A stretch of 31,911 nt of DNA, from positions 1 through 31,911 of the forward strand of contig CAUBWJ010000024.1 in NCBI GenBank assembly GCA_958439725.1, read 5' to 3'. Under the pieces are notes generated by a model. It was not told where the DNA came from. It did not search any database and saw only the letters and a program-made list of their open reading frames with translations. Source of the stretch: an uncultured Muribaculaceae bacterium. Its GTDB lineage: Bacteria > Bacteroidota > Bacteroidia > Bacteroidales > Muribaculaceae. The position numbers were made by a program, and so were the translations under genes. Numbering within the stretch: the first letter of the stretch is position 1; each line of letters opens with the position of its first letter. Of the stretch, positions 1 through 7,563 are shown in pieces.

Positions 1-18
1 TGTTTTTCAACAGGTTAT

Positions 19-55
19 AAAAAAGAGGCTGCGCCTATTTTGACACAGCCTCTTT
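19..55 (-). terminator. Intrinsic terminator of rplS
   Basis: A 10-bp perfect stem (AAAGAGGCTG at 22-31 with CAGCCTCTTT at 46-55) encloses a 14-nt loop. Read on the minus strand the hairpin is followed by a run of six T. It lies about 30 bases past the rplS stop codon, which is where a Rho-independent terminator is expected. The plus strand of the loop carries TTTTGACAC, a motif shared with two other terminators in this window. Confidence 0.85.
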
Positions 56-83
56 GTTTCGGGTCGTCGGTAAGAAGTGGCTC

Positions 84-440
84 TTATTTCTTAACCACGC
101 GACGTTCCTTGATACGTGCTTTCTTACCGGTGAGATTACGCAGGTAGTAAAGCTTGGCGCGACGAACTTTACCGTACTTGTTGACGGTGATAGAGTCGAT
201 AAACGGAGATTCCAGAGGGAATATACGCTCAACGCCAATATTGTCGCTCATCTTGCGCACTGTGAAGCGCTTCTTTTCACCGTCGCCGGAGATGCGGATT
301 ACTACGCCGCGATACTGCTGGATACGTTCCTTGTTACCTTCTTTGATGCGGTAAGCAACGGTTACGGTGTCGCCCGGAGCGAATTCGGGATGTGTCTTGC
401 CGGTAGCGTAAGCTTCCTCGACAACTTTGATTAAATCCAT
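84..440 (-). CDS. rplS: 50S ribosomal protein L19
   Basis: This 118-residue protein is ribosomal protein L19 of the large subunit, located near the 30S-50S interface. The sequence shows the typical L19 order: an N-terminal helix, an SH3-like barrel with the conserved FAPGDTVTV and YRGVVIRISG stretches, the VERIFPLESPFID segment and a basic C-terminus rich in K and R. Length is normal for the family (about 115-120). The ATG at 440 is the only sensible start. It is transcribed alone, from a good Bacteroidetes promoter about 85 bases upstream, through a leader with an 8-bp inverted repeat, and ends at the terminator at 19-55. Identification is secure. Confidence 0.98.
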   Translation of the reverse strand: MDLIKVVEEAYATGKTHPEFAPGDTVTVAYRIKEGNKERIQQYRGVVIRISGDGEKKRFTVRKMSDNIGVERIFPLESPFIDSITVNKYGKVRRAKLYYLRNLTGKKARIKERRVVKK

Positions 441-471
441 TTTCTTTTGATATTAAAAATGTTAACACTAC

Positions 472-514
472 CACGCAATATAACGGGCTGCATGTCCTCG
501 ACAGAGATTGCGTG
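472..514 (-). promoter_or_regulatory. Structured 5' leader of rplS (possible autoregulatory element)
   Basis: Between the promoter and the start codon, CACGCAAT (472-479) and ATTGCGTG (507-514) form a perfect 8-bp stem around a 27-nt loop. The loop itself contains a small TGTC/GACA hairpin (494-504). The stem begins within a few bases of the predicted transcript start. Ribosomal protein genes are often controlled by binding of their own product to such leaders, so an L19-binding leader is possible. That role is inference; only the inverted repeats are seen. Confidence 0.45.
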
Positions 515-523
515 AATCGGCCG

Positions 524-555
524 CAAAGTTACCGATTTTTTTCCACCCCACCAAA
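524..555 (-). promoter_or_regulatory. Bacteroidetes-type promoter of rplS
   Basis: On the minus strand TTTG (555-552), a 20-nt spacer and TAACTTTG (531-524) match the Bacteroidetes primary sigma consensus (TTTG, about 20 nt, TAnnTTTG) exactly. The predicted transcript start is near 518, giving a leader of roughly 78 nt before rplS. Confidence 0.75.
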
Positions 556-651
556 TCCCCGCCCTCCAATTTCACGGAAAATTTTCACGTGGCATGGAAC
601 TGGGATCGTCGGCCTCCGGCCGTCGCTCAGTTGAGAGAGGTTGATGGCGTT

Positions 652-681
652 TGGGAGGACGGCGGGACGCCGACCCTCCCA
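652..681 (-). terminator. Hairpin just past the stop of the plug-like protein gene
   Basis: TGGGAGG (652-658) pairs with CCTCCCA (675-681), with an inner CGGCG/CGCCG stem around a three-base loop. It sits 13 bases past the stop of the minus-strand gene at 694. No T-run follows, so it may be a transcript-end stabilising structure rather than a classical terminator. A second small hairpin (CGGCC/GGCCG, 610-622) follows. Confidence 0.4.
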
Positions 682-693
682 GATAGAAGACGC

Positions 694-1800
694 TTATTTT
701 GCCGTAGAGAGGGTAAATGGCCGACTGAGTGAGGTCACGCCATCGGGGCCGACTATGTCGACCAACAGGCGATAGTCACCATCTTTAGAGGGTACAACAG
801 GCTTTTCGTTCGAAGCCAAAGGAATGTTAGAGAGTCCCATCGGGCGGACGATGGTGCCTTTGCTTTTTACACTCTTGTCTGGAGTCCATTTGCGAGTCTT
901 GACTATCACGGCACCGTCAAGGGTCTTGGCATATATGAGTGCTTCGCCGATGGAAACCTGTTCTACAGACTCAATTTCTGTCGCTGACATCTCAAGATAG
1001 AGATCGAAATTATCATTATCTATTTTTGATCCATCAATAACGAGAGCCATGCCGACGTTTTCTCCAATTTTACGTCTTCCTAATAAAGATATCCCTCTTT
1101 TACTGTAGATAACGGGAAGTTGTAGCCCATTGTCTGTTCCATTATCGAAACTTTCGGAAGTAAGAGTCAACATGGGCATATCGTTTAGAATATCGCGGAG
1201 TGTAAGATAGCCTCTTCTCTCGATTGCCTCCCGTGTCTTCATCTTCACCTCATAGTGTGATTTTGAGGGAACTTCTGATTTCTGGATCACGCGGGCCTTG
1301 ACTGTTACATCAGGCAGGTCGTGGACTGTTCCGGAGCTTTGGCCGATGGATGTCGTGACATCACCGGCATACCGTCCGCTGGTTATCAGACGCCCGCGGT
1401 CAATGACTGCGGCCGGGAACGACTCGTTGTCGAGCGCTATGCCGTTCGACACAGGCTCGTTCTTTTTGCCCTGGAGGGCTTGCAGGAAGAATGTGTCGCC
1501 TTCGGCGAAATCGTCCACGGCCAGGCGGAAACGTCCGCCGTCGGCGCACGATAGTTTCTGGCGCACATAGACCGAGTCATTATCGCCTATAAGTTCCAGA
1601 TAAAGGTAGCGGCTGTAAGGTTCAAGGCGGTCAGAGGCCATGCATGTCACCATGCCGTCCACAAACAGGGAATCGCCCGGAGCGCACGACAGCGAGCGCG
1701 GCGCCAGAAACACCTGTTCTGTACGGAAATCAGTCGGCTCCTGGGCCGATGCGCTCAACAGCGCAGACAGAGATAGGAATAAGGCAAAGGGCGTTTTCAT
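694..1800 (-). CDS. Exported TonB-receptor plug-like protein without a beta-barrel
   Basis: The 368-residue product starts with a signal peptide (hydrophobic stretch, then ALLSASAQ near residue 20). Residues about 30-130 look like the macroglobulin-type beta domain found ahead of plug domains in large Bacteroidetes proteins. Residues about 190-300 resemble a TonB-dependent receptor plug: LRDILNDMPML, then a RG-x-SLLG region, an ALVIDG segment, and the IESVEQVSIGEALIYAKT and GAVIVKT strands. After that only about 60 residues follow, ending in a probable small beta-rich tail (DYRLLVDIVGPDG). A transport barrel would need several hundred more residues, so this cannot be a complete receptor. No truncation scar is visible and the gene is followed by a hairpin, so it looks like a genuine short form. 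Its function is unknown; periplasmic or surface location is inferred from the signal peptide. Confidence 0.7.
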   Translation of the reverse strand: MKTPFALFLSLSALLSASAQEPTDFRTEQVFLAPRSLSCAPGDSLFVDGMVTCMASDRLEPYSRYLYLELIGDNDSVYVRQKLSCADGGRFRLAVDDFAEGDTFFLQALQGKKNEPVSNGIALDNESFPAAVIDRGRLITSGRYAGDVTTSIGQSSGTVHDLPDVTVKARVIQKSEVPSKSHYEVKMKTREAIERRGYLTLRDILNDMPMLTLTSESFDNGTDNGLQLPVIYSKRGISLLGRRKIGENVGMALVIDGSKIDNDNFDLYLEMSATEIESVEQVSIGEALIYAKTLDGAVIVKTRKWTPDKSVKSKGTIVRPMGLSNIPLASNEKPVVPSKDGDYRLLVDIVGPDGVTSLSRPFTLSTAK

Positions 1801-2245
1801 GATTGTATGTTTTAAGGTTTTCGTAATACTTTATTTGTAAATATATGTAAATAATTTATGAAAAGCACGGAATTGTTAATATTTAACTCTTCTTAATATA
1901 GGATATTTCCCCACGCCAAATGAAGGTAGAAGTAAATAGAATAATTCTATTATGATAACTTGTTATTTTGCGGACATTGCGCCGTTCCAGGGGGCTGGAT
2001 TCTTTCACTTATAGATGAGGTTGAAGACGCAGACCGCCTATTTTGTCGCGTTTTTGTGGCATCGCCATTTCCCTGTTCTACGTGCTCCATCACTCCACAG
2101 GCATCCTTTTCATAATCCGCAGCGCAAATTTTCTTTAACCAATGCCGAAGTCTGTTAAAATGCCGGTGGAGGGAAGTCGGGCGCAACTATTGTGGCACAA
2201 ACTTTGTTAAAGTAATAAACTCGAAACACTATTTATTTGACGTTT
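1801..2245. other. 445-base non-coding stretch between divergent genes
   Basis: This AT-rich region separates the minus-strand plug-like gene from clpB and should hold both promoters. I find no exact TTTG / TAnnTTTG pair on either strand and no CIRCE (HrcA) inverted repeat. An 11-base palindrome TTGTGGCACAA lies at 2190-2200. A minus-strand open frame of 78 codons at 1950-2186 has no recognisable family resemblance or credible start context, and I do not call it a gene. Confidence 0.6.
2192..2208 (+). promoter_or_regulatory. Possible sigma-54-like promoter of clpB
   Basis: TGGCAC (2193-2198), five bases, then TTGT (2204-2207) resembles the -24/-12 pattern TGGCAC-N5-TTGC, with T in place of the final C of the -12 GC. 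It lies about 40 bases before the clpB ATG, a suitable distance. One key base is wrong and the region is long, so a chance match is quite possible. Confidence 0.22.
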
Positions 2246-4837
2246 ATGAACTTTAATAATTTCACAATCAAATCGCAGGAAGCCATTCAGAAAGCTTTCG
2301 AGCTTACCAAAGGCAACGGCAACCAGGCCATTGAGCCGGTTCATCTGCTGAAAGGCGTGATAGAGGAAGGCGAGTCGCTCGTGAAGTTTATCTTTGCGAA
2401 GGTGGGCGCCAATCTTCCCGTGCTCAATCAGCAGCTGGAGCGTGAGATAGCTTCTTTGCCGAAGGTGAGCGGTGGCAGCGAGCCTTATCTGAGCCGCTAT
2501 AGCAACGATGTGCTTCAGAAAGCGCTTGATGTCGCCAAGAAGCAGGGCGACGAATACGTCACTCTCGAGGCCATGCTTGTGGCTCTCTTCGAAATCAATT
2601 CTCCCGCTTCCACCATCATGAAAGATGCCGGTCTGGGGGCTTCTGAGCTGCAGAGCGCCATAGCCGAGCTGCGCAAGGGCAAGAAAGCCACCGACCAGGG
2701 AGCCGAGGAGCAGTATAACGCTCTCAGCAAATATGCCATAAATCTCAATGAGCGCGCCCGCTCGGGCAAGCTCGACCCCGTGATAGGCCGCGACGAGGAG
2801 ATTCGCCGTGTGCTCCAGATTCTGAGCCGACGCACCAAAAACAATCCCATGCTCGTGGGTGAGCCCGGTACCGGCAAGACTGCCATAGCCGAGGGCCTGG
2901 CCCAGCGTATTGTGCGTGGCGATGTTCCTGAAAACCTGCGCACCAAGCAGATTTTCTCTCTCGATATGGGAGCGCTGGTTGCGGGCGCCAAATACAAAGG
3001 TGAGTTCGAGGAGCGCCTCAAAGCCATTGTCAACGAGGTTACCCAGAGCGACGGCGAGATAATCCTGTTTATCGACGAAATCCACACCCTTGTGGGCGCG
3101 GGCAAAGGCGAGGGCGCTATGGATGCCGCCAATATCCTCAAGCCGGCCCTGGCGCGCGGCGAGCTCCGCAGCATTGGCGCCACCACGCTCGACGAGTATC
3201 AGAAATACTTTGAGAAGGACAAGGCGCTCGAACGCCGCTTCCAGAAGGTGATGGTCAACGAGCCCGACGAGATGAGCGCCATAGCCATTCTGCGCGGCCT
3301 CAAGGAGCGCTACGAGAACCACCACCAGGTGCGTATCCGCGACGAGGCTATTATCGCCGCCGTTCAGCTCTCAGAGCGTTATATCACCGACCGTTTTCTT
3401 CCCGACAAGGCCATTGACCTTGTGGATGAGGCTGCGTCCAAACTGCGCCTCGAGATTGACTCTCTGCCGCAGGCTCTTGATGAAATCATCCGCCGCATAG
3501 CCCAGAAGGAGATAGAGCGCGAGGCCATAAAGCGTGAGGGCGACACCGAGAAGGTGAAGGAAATAGAGCGCGACCTTGCCGCCATGCGCGAGGAAGAGAA
3601 AGAATATACCGCCAAATGGAAGGCAGAGAAAGACCTTATAGACCGCATTCAGCAGAACAAGATCGACATCGAGCAGCTCAATTTCGAGGCCGACCGTGCC
3701 GAGCGTGAAGGCGACTATGCCAAAGTGGCAGAAATCCGCTATTCCAAAGTGCAGGCCAAGGAGAAAGAAAATGCCGAGATTCAGGAACAGCTCAAGATGA
3801 TGCAGGGCGAGAAAGCCCTGATCAAAGAGGAAGTTGACTCCGAGGATATCGCAGATGTGGTATCGCGCTGGACCGGCATTCCCGTCAACAAGATGGTGCA
3901 GAGCGAGAAGGAGAAACTTCTCCATCTCGAGGCCGAGCTTCATCAGCGCGTGGTGGGTCAGGAAGACGCAATCCGCGCTATCGCCGACGCCGTGCGCCGC
4001 TCACGTGCGGGCCTCAACGACCCGCGCCGTCCTATCGGTTCGTTCATATTCCTCGGCACCACGGGCGTGGGCAAGACGGAGCTTGCAAAGGCTCTTGCCG
4101 AGTATCTGTTTGACGATGAGAACATGATGACCCGTATAGACATGAGCGAGTATCAGGAGAAGCACACCGTGAGCCGACTCGTCGGAGCGCCTCCCGGATA
4201 CGTGGGTTACGACGAAGGCGGCCAGCTTACGGAGGCCGTGCGCCGCAAGCCCTATTCGGTTGTACTCTTCGACGAGATAGAGAAAGCGCATCCCGACGTG
4301 TTCAACATCCTTCTGCAGGTGCTTGACGACGGACGTCTTACCGACAACAAGGGCCGTCTGGTCAACTTCAAGAACACCATCATAATCATGACCTCCAACA
4401 TGGGTTCATCCGTGATCCGCGACAACTTCTCGAAGATGACTCCCGAGAACCGCGAGGAAACCATCGAGACTACGAAAGGTCAGGTTATCGAGATGCTCAA
4501 GCAGACCATCCGTCCCGAGTTCCTCAACCGTATCGACGAGATAATCATGTTTACCCCGCTCAACGAGGCCGAAATAGAGGAAATCGTTGGATTGCAGATC
4601 AAGGGCGTGCAGAAGATGCTTGCCGTCAACGGTGTGACACTCGAGGTAACGCCTGCCGCAATGAAATTCCTTGCCGAAGAAGGATATGATCCCGAGTTCG
4701 GAGCGCGTCCCGTCAAGAGGGTTATCCACCGCCTCGTTCTCAACCGTCTTTCCAAGGATATCCTGGCCCAGAAGGTCGACCGCGAACACCCGATAATAAT
4801 CGACGTCAAGGACGACCAGCTTGTATTCAGCAACTGA
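2246..4837 (+). CDS. clpB: ATP-dependent disaggregase ClpB
   Basis: ClpB is the hexameric AAA+ disaggregase that rescues aggregated proteins with DnaK/DnaJ/GrpE in the cytoplasm. The 863-residue product shows the full layout: an N-terminal Clp-N domain (to about 145), NBD1 with Walker A GEPGTGKT (205-212) and Walker B ILFIDE (273-278), a long coiled-coil middle domain rich in E, K and R (about 400-520), then NBD2 with Walker A GTTGVGKT (604-611), Walker B VVLFDE (672-677) and sensor-2 GARP (819-822). The long middle domain separates it from ClpA and ClpC. I chose ATG 2246 (MNFNNFTIKS, the usual Bacteroidetes N-terminus) over an in-frame TTG at 2237. It stands alone, with a strong terminator 58 bases downstream. 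Heat-shock induction is known for the family but no operator is visible here. Confidence 0.97.
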   Translation: MNFNNFTIKSQEAIQKAFELTKGNGNQAIEPVHLLKGVIEEGESLVKFIFAKVGANLPVLNQQLEREIASLPKVSGGSEPYLSRYSNDVLQKALDVAKKQGDEYVTLEAMLVALFEINSPASTIMKDAGLGASELQSAIAELRKGKKATDQGAEEQYNALSKYAINLNERARSGKLDPVIGRDEEIRRVLQILSRRTKNNPMLVGEPGTGKTAIAEGLAQRIVRGDVPENLRTKQIFSLDMGALVAGAKYKGEFEERLKAIVNEVTQSDGEIILFIDEIHTLVGAGKGEGAMDAANILKPALARGELRSIGATTLDEYQKYFEKDKALERRFQKVMVNEPDEMSAIAILRGLKERYENHHQVRIRDEAIIAAVQLSERYITDRFLPDKAIDLVDEAASKLRLEIDSLPQALDEIIRRIAQKEIEREAIKREGDTEKVKEIERDLAAMREEEKEYTAKWKAEKDLIDRIQQNKIDIEQLNFEADRAEREGDYAKVAEIRYSKVQAKEKENAEIQEQLKMMQGEKALIKEEVDSEDIADVVSRWTGIPVNKMVQSEKEKLLHLEAELHQRVVGQEDAIRAIADAVRRSRAGLNDPRRPIGSFIFLGTTGVGKTELAKALAEYLFDDENMMTRIDMSEYQEKHTVSRLVGAPPGYVGYDEGGQLTEAVRRKPYSVVLFDEIEKAHPDVFNILLQVLDDGRLTDNKGRLVNFKNTIIIMTSNMGSSVIRDNFSKMTPENREETIETTKGQVIEMLKQTIRPEFLNRIDEIIMFTPLNEAEIEEIVGLQIKGVQKMLAVNGVTLEVTPAAMKFLAEEGYDPEFGARPVKRVIHRLVLNRLSKDILAQKVDREHPIIIDVKDDQLVFSN

Positions 4838-4894
4838 TTCCCGATATACGTCCATCTATGGAGGACTGACAAAATGGCCTCCTCATCATAACAG

Positions 4895-4942
4895 AGCTGC
4901 CGGCGCACCCGGTAAAAATTCTCCGGCGCCGGCAGCTTTTTT
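4895..4942 (+). terminator. Intrinsic terminator of clpB
   Basis: AGCTGCCGGCGC (4895-4906) pairs perfectly with GCGCCGGCAGCT (4926-4937) over 12 bp, followed at once by a run of six T (4937-4942). This is a strong classical Rho-independent terminator. Confidence 0.92.
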
Positions 4943-5040
4943 ACTTCCCGTCCTTTATCACGCTATATAATTTTCTTAAAGGGATGGTTCCCACATGGAA
5001 CATCTTATGATTTTACAAATTCTTAAATGTCTTTCTAAAC

Positions 5041-5514
5041 ATGAAACGGATTCTTTTTATTCTTCTCGCACTTCCTATGCTGGCCCTTATGGCATCGTGC
5101 GACCACACTGACGATGTCAATGTGACTTTCAATATGGACTTCGGTCCCGATGTGACTATTGTCAACGGAAAAGCCTACGTTGTTTCCACCGGTACATTCG
5201 AAATCAAAGGTCTTTCCGTGCGTGCGGTCAACACAAAGCATGCTGCCGCCATTACTCAGGTGGCCTACTGGATAAACGGCCTTCCTGTATATCCTATCAC
5301 CAACGTGGCTCCTTTCGGAATGAGTGTAGCTGCCGAGAATCTTTCCGAAGGTGTCAATACGGTAACCATGGATATGACGGTTGTTGAGACTGATTGTCCT
5401 ATATCCACCGCCGTGGCTCAGATAGATGTGGTGGTAGTGCCCTCTGCCGAGGATATTCCCACTGAAGGTGTCGAGCCGTCGACAAACCATGCTCTTCCGT
5501 TCCACATGAAATAG
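5041..5514 (+). CDS. Unknown lipoprotein, probably beta-rich
   Basis: The 157-residue product has a type II signal peptide: MKR, a hydrophobic core, and the lipobox MASC with the lipidated cysteine at residue 20. The mature part (CDHTDDVNVTFNMDF onward) is made of short alternating hydrophobic stretches typical of an all-beta, immunoglobulin-like fold, and ends in a polar tail (about residues 135-157) with no further domain. I do not recognise a family. It is monocistronic: the clpB terminator lies about 100 bases upstream and a hairpin terminator about 85 bases downstream. No exact Bacteroidetes promoter is seen in front. An envelope location is supported by the lipobox; the function is unknown. 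Confidence 0.7.
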   Translation: MKRILFILLALPMLALMASCDHTDDVNVTFNMDFGPDVTIVNGKAYVVSTGTFEIKGLSVRAVNTKHAAAITQVAYWINGLPVYPITNVAPFGMSVAAENLSEGVNTVTMDMTVVETDCPISTAVAQIDVVVVPSAEDIPTEGVEPSTNHALPFHMK

Positions 5515-5597
5515 AGTGGGGTAATACTTGGTGAAGGTGTGACAGCGCCTTCAGTCCCCCATAAAGATAAATTCCCGGTTTCCGGGAGCGAAAAGGT

Positions 5598-5637
5598 AAT
5601 GCGGGGTGTCAAGACTTGAGTTTTGACACCCCGCATT
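5598..5637. terminator. Bidirectional terminator between lipoprotein and fabF
   Basis: A 15-bp perfect stem (5598-5612 with 5623-5637, core GCGGGGTGTCAA / TTGACACCCCGC) has a 10-nt loop, lying between two convergent genes. T-runs on either side are short. The right arm carries TTTTGACAC. A smaller hairpin TCCCGG/CCGGGA (5573-5587) precedes it. Confidence 0.75.
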
Positions 5638-5678
5638 TGTGATAAGATTATCGCTTGGGTCAGTTAAGTGACCGCGGA

Positions 5679-6947
5679 TTATTTGCCCTCATACTTCTTC
5701 ACGATCACGGTGGCGTTGTGGCCGCCGAATCCGAAGGCGTTGCTCAGGGCGGCACGCACGGTGCGTTTCTGGGCCTTGTTGAAGGTGAAGTTGAGCGAAT
5801 AGTCTATGTTCTCGTCGCAGTCGTCCTCCGCGTGGTTGATGGTAGGAGGTACGATGTCCTCTTCCACTGCCTTGATGCTGAACATTGCCTCAAGAGCGCC
5901 GGTAGCGCCCAGAAGGTGTCCGGTCATCGACTTGGTGGAGCTGATGTTGAGTTTGTAGGCTGCATCGCCGAACAGTTCGGTTATGGCCTTGATCTCTGAA
6001 ACGTCGCCCACCGGAGTTGAGGTACCGTGCACATTGATATAGTCGATATCCTCGGGTTTCATTCCGGCATCGTCGAGGGCGGCTTTCATAGCAAGCTTGG
6101 CGCCGAGTCCGTCGGGATGAGTGGCGGTGAGGTGATAGGCATCGGCCGACATACCGCCGCCAACTACTTCTGCGTAGATTTTGGCTCCGCGGGCTTTGGC
6201 GTGCTCGAGTTCCTCAAGAATGAGTATGGCGGAACCTTCACCCATCACGAATCCGTCGCGCGACTTGCTGAAGGGGCGCGAGGCGGTCTCGGGGCTGTCG
6301 TTACGCGTCGAGAGTGCGTGCATTGAGTTGAAGCCGCCTACACCGGCAGGGTAGATGGCTGCTTCGGCTCCGCCGGTTATGAACGCGTCGGCTTTGCCAA
6401 GACGGATATAGTTGAAGGCGTCGATGATTGCGTTGTTGGATGAGGCGCATGCCGATACCACACCGTAGTTGGGGCCGTGATATCCGTATTCCATCGAGAT
6501 GTGACCCGAAGCGATGTCGGCAATCATCTTAGGAATAAAGAACGGATTGTATTTCGGGCCGTTGTCTTTGTTGAGGGCGTAATATCCGGCTTCTTCCTCG
6601 AAAGTGTGAAGACCGCCGATACCGGCTGCTACAATCACGCCGATACGGTCGCGGTCTATTCCTTCGGTGTTCTCAAGCCCGCTGTCCTCTACAGCCTGAC
6701 GGGCTGCCACAAGGGCATACTGCGAATAGAGGTCGAGGGTGCGGAGTTTCTTGCGGTCGATATGTTCGGCGGCGTTGAAACCCTTTACCTCGCATGCAAA
6801 CTGGGTCTTGAACAGAGAGGCGTCGAAGTGGGTGATAGGTCCGGCACCGCTCTTTCCGGCTTTGGCTGCTTCCCAGGTGGTGGCCACGTCATTGCCGAGC
6901 GGAGTAATGGCACCGAGGCCGGTCACTACTACTCTTTTTAATTCCAT
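5679..6947 (-). CDS. fabF: 3-oxoacyl-[acyl-carrier-protein] synthase II
   Basis: FabF condenses malonyl-ACP with acyl-ACP, the elongation step of type II fatty acid synthesis, in the cytoplasm. The 422-residue protein has the complete thiolase-fold signature: the nucleophile Cys167 in VSACASS, the two histidines His307 (VHGTSTPVGD) and His344 (TGHLLGATGA), and the conserved Lys339. The N-terminal RVVVTGLGAITPLG is typical. It follows acpP on the same strand after 84 bases and is probably co-transcribed, so enzyme and carrier are supplied together. In many Bacteroidetes rnc follows fabF; here the strand switches to a convergent lipoprotein gene instead. FabB is the main alternative, but the length and N-terminus fit FabF better. 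Confidence 0.96.
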   Translation of the reverse strand: MELKRVVVTGLGAITPLGNDVATTWEAAKAGKSGAGPITHFDASLFKTQFACEVKGFNAAEHIDRKKLRTLDLYSQYALVAARQAVEDSGLENTEGIDRDRIGVIVAAGIGGLHTFEEEAGYYALNKDNGPKYNPFFIPKMIADIASGHISMEYGYHGPNYGVVSACASSNNAIIDAFNYIRLGKADAFITGGAEAAIYPAGVGGFNSMHALSTRNDSPETASRPFSKSRDGFVMGEGSAILILEELEHAKARGAKIYAEVVGGGMSADAYHLTATHPDGLGAKLAMKAALDDAGMKPEDIDYINVHGTSTPVGDVSEIKAITELFGDAAYKLNISSTKSMTGHLLGATGALEAMFSIKAVEEDIVPPTINHAEDDCDENIDYSLNFTFNKAQKRTVRAALSNAFGFGGHNATVIVKKYEGK

Positions 6948-7031
6948 TCTGTGTAATAAAGATGGTTAGGGAGAAAAGTGAGGAGAAAGGAGTTGATGGA
7001 AGAAAGACAGGAAGTCCTGAGCCGGTGTGGC

Positions 7032-7271
7032 TTAGGCTTTCTGGTTAGCTTCGATGTAGTTGATGGCGTCGCCGACGGTCTTGATGGTTTCTGCCTGGTC
7101 GTCGGGAATGGTGATGCCGAATTCTTTTTCAAACTCCATGATAAGCTCTACGGTGTCAAGGCTGTCAGCGCCGAGGTCTTTGGTGAATTCTGCGGTTTCG
7201 GTAACTTCGTTTTCGTCAACACCAAGTTTGTCTACGATAATAGCTTTAACGCGAGATGCAATTTCTGACAT
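7032..7271 (-). CDS. acpP: Acyl carrier protein
   Basis: ACP carries growing acyl chains as thioesters on a 4'-phosphopantetheine arm. The 79-residue acidic four-helix protein has the attachment serine at residue 37 in the DSLD motif (LGADSLDTVEL), preceded by the usual VTETAEFTKDLGA segment. Length is normal. It is the first gene of the acpP-fabF pair; the start ATG at 7271 is followed by the common MSEIASRVK N-terminus. A weak promoter is seen 40-70 bases upstream. Confidence 0.97.
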   Translation of the reverse strand: MSEIASRVKAIIVDKLGVDENEVTETAEFTKDLGADSLDTVELIMEFEKEFGITIPDDQAETIKTVGDAINYIEANQKA

Positions 7272-7311
7272 AGTTTCTGATTTTTGATTAGAAAATAATT
7301 ATTTTGCGGTG

Positions 7312-7343
7312 CAAAGTAAGCAAATTATTGCCAAACCACCAAG
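7312..7343 (-). promoter_or_regulatory. Candidate promoter of acpP-fabF
   Basis: On the minus strand CTTG (7343-7340), 20 nt, then TTACTTTG (7319-7312) approximates TTTG / TAnnTTTG with one mismatch in each element. Position fits a leader of about 35 nt. Imperfect match. Confidence 0.38.
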
Positions 7344-7415
7344 CATTAAGGAAATAAAGTTGTAATTGTCCTTGCAAATCGGTTTTGAAAAAACATTTTG
7401 TTTACTCAATGACCT

Positions 7416-7449
7416 TTTGTGTATAAATGAAGATTTAATTTTAACTTTG
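7416..7449 (+). promoter_or_regulatory. Bacteroidetes-type promoter of the DUF3298-like lipoprotein
   Basis: TTTG (7416-7419), a 22-nt spacer and TAACTTTG (7442-7449) match the consensus, with a spacer slightly longer than usual. The predicted start near 7456 gives a leader of about 108 nt before the ATG at 7564. Confidence 0.6.
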
Positions 7450-7493
7450 CATTGGTTAAATCGGCGCCTGAAGCCCGAAACACATTGTTATTG

Positions 7494-7534
7494 CCGCTTT
7501 TCCGGGAAACATTCCCCGTAGCGGTGGCGTTTTT
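7494..7534 (+). promoter_or_regulatory. Leader hairpin with T-run ahead of the lipoprotein gene
   Basis: CCGCT (7494-7498) pairs with AGCGG (7520-7524), and inside it GGGAA (7504-7508) pairs with TTCCC (7512-7516); GTTTTT follows at 7529-7534. It lies between the predicted promoter and the start codon, so it could be an attenuator-like element or just a stable leader. Only the pairing is seen. Confidence 0.35.
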
Positions 7535-7563
7535 GAAATATACTTTTATCCATACACTGTAAT

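Noticed and set aside
508..732. Plus-strand open frame of 74 codons running into the plug-like gene
   Set aside because: It covers the rplS promoter and two hairpins, and its residues look like translated non-coding sequence.
1950..2186. Minus-strand open frame of 78 codons in the clpB upstream region
   Set aside because: It is low in hydrophobic core residues, rich in H, R, Q and S, and has no recognisable resemblance or promoter.
2207..3325. Long minus-strand open frame (372 codons) opposite clpB
   Set aside because: It is fully antisense to the conserved N and NBD1 domains of ClpB; its composition (long runs of L, A, G, H) is what the reverse of a GC-rich coding frame gives.
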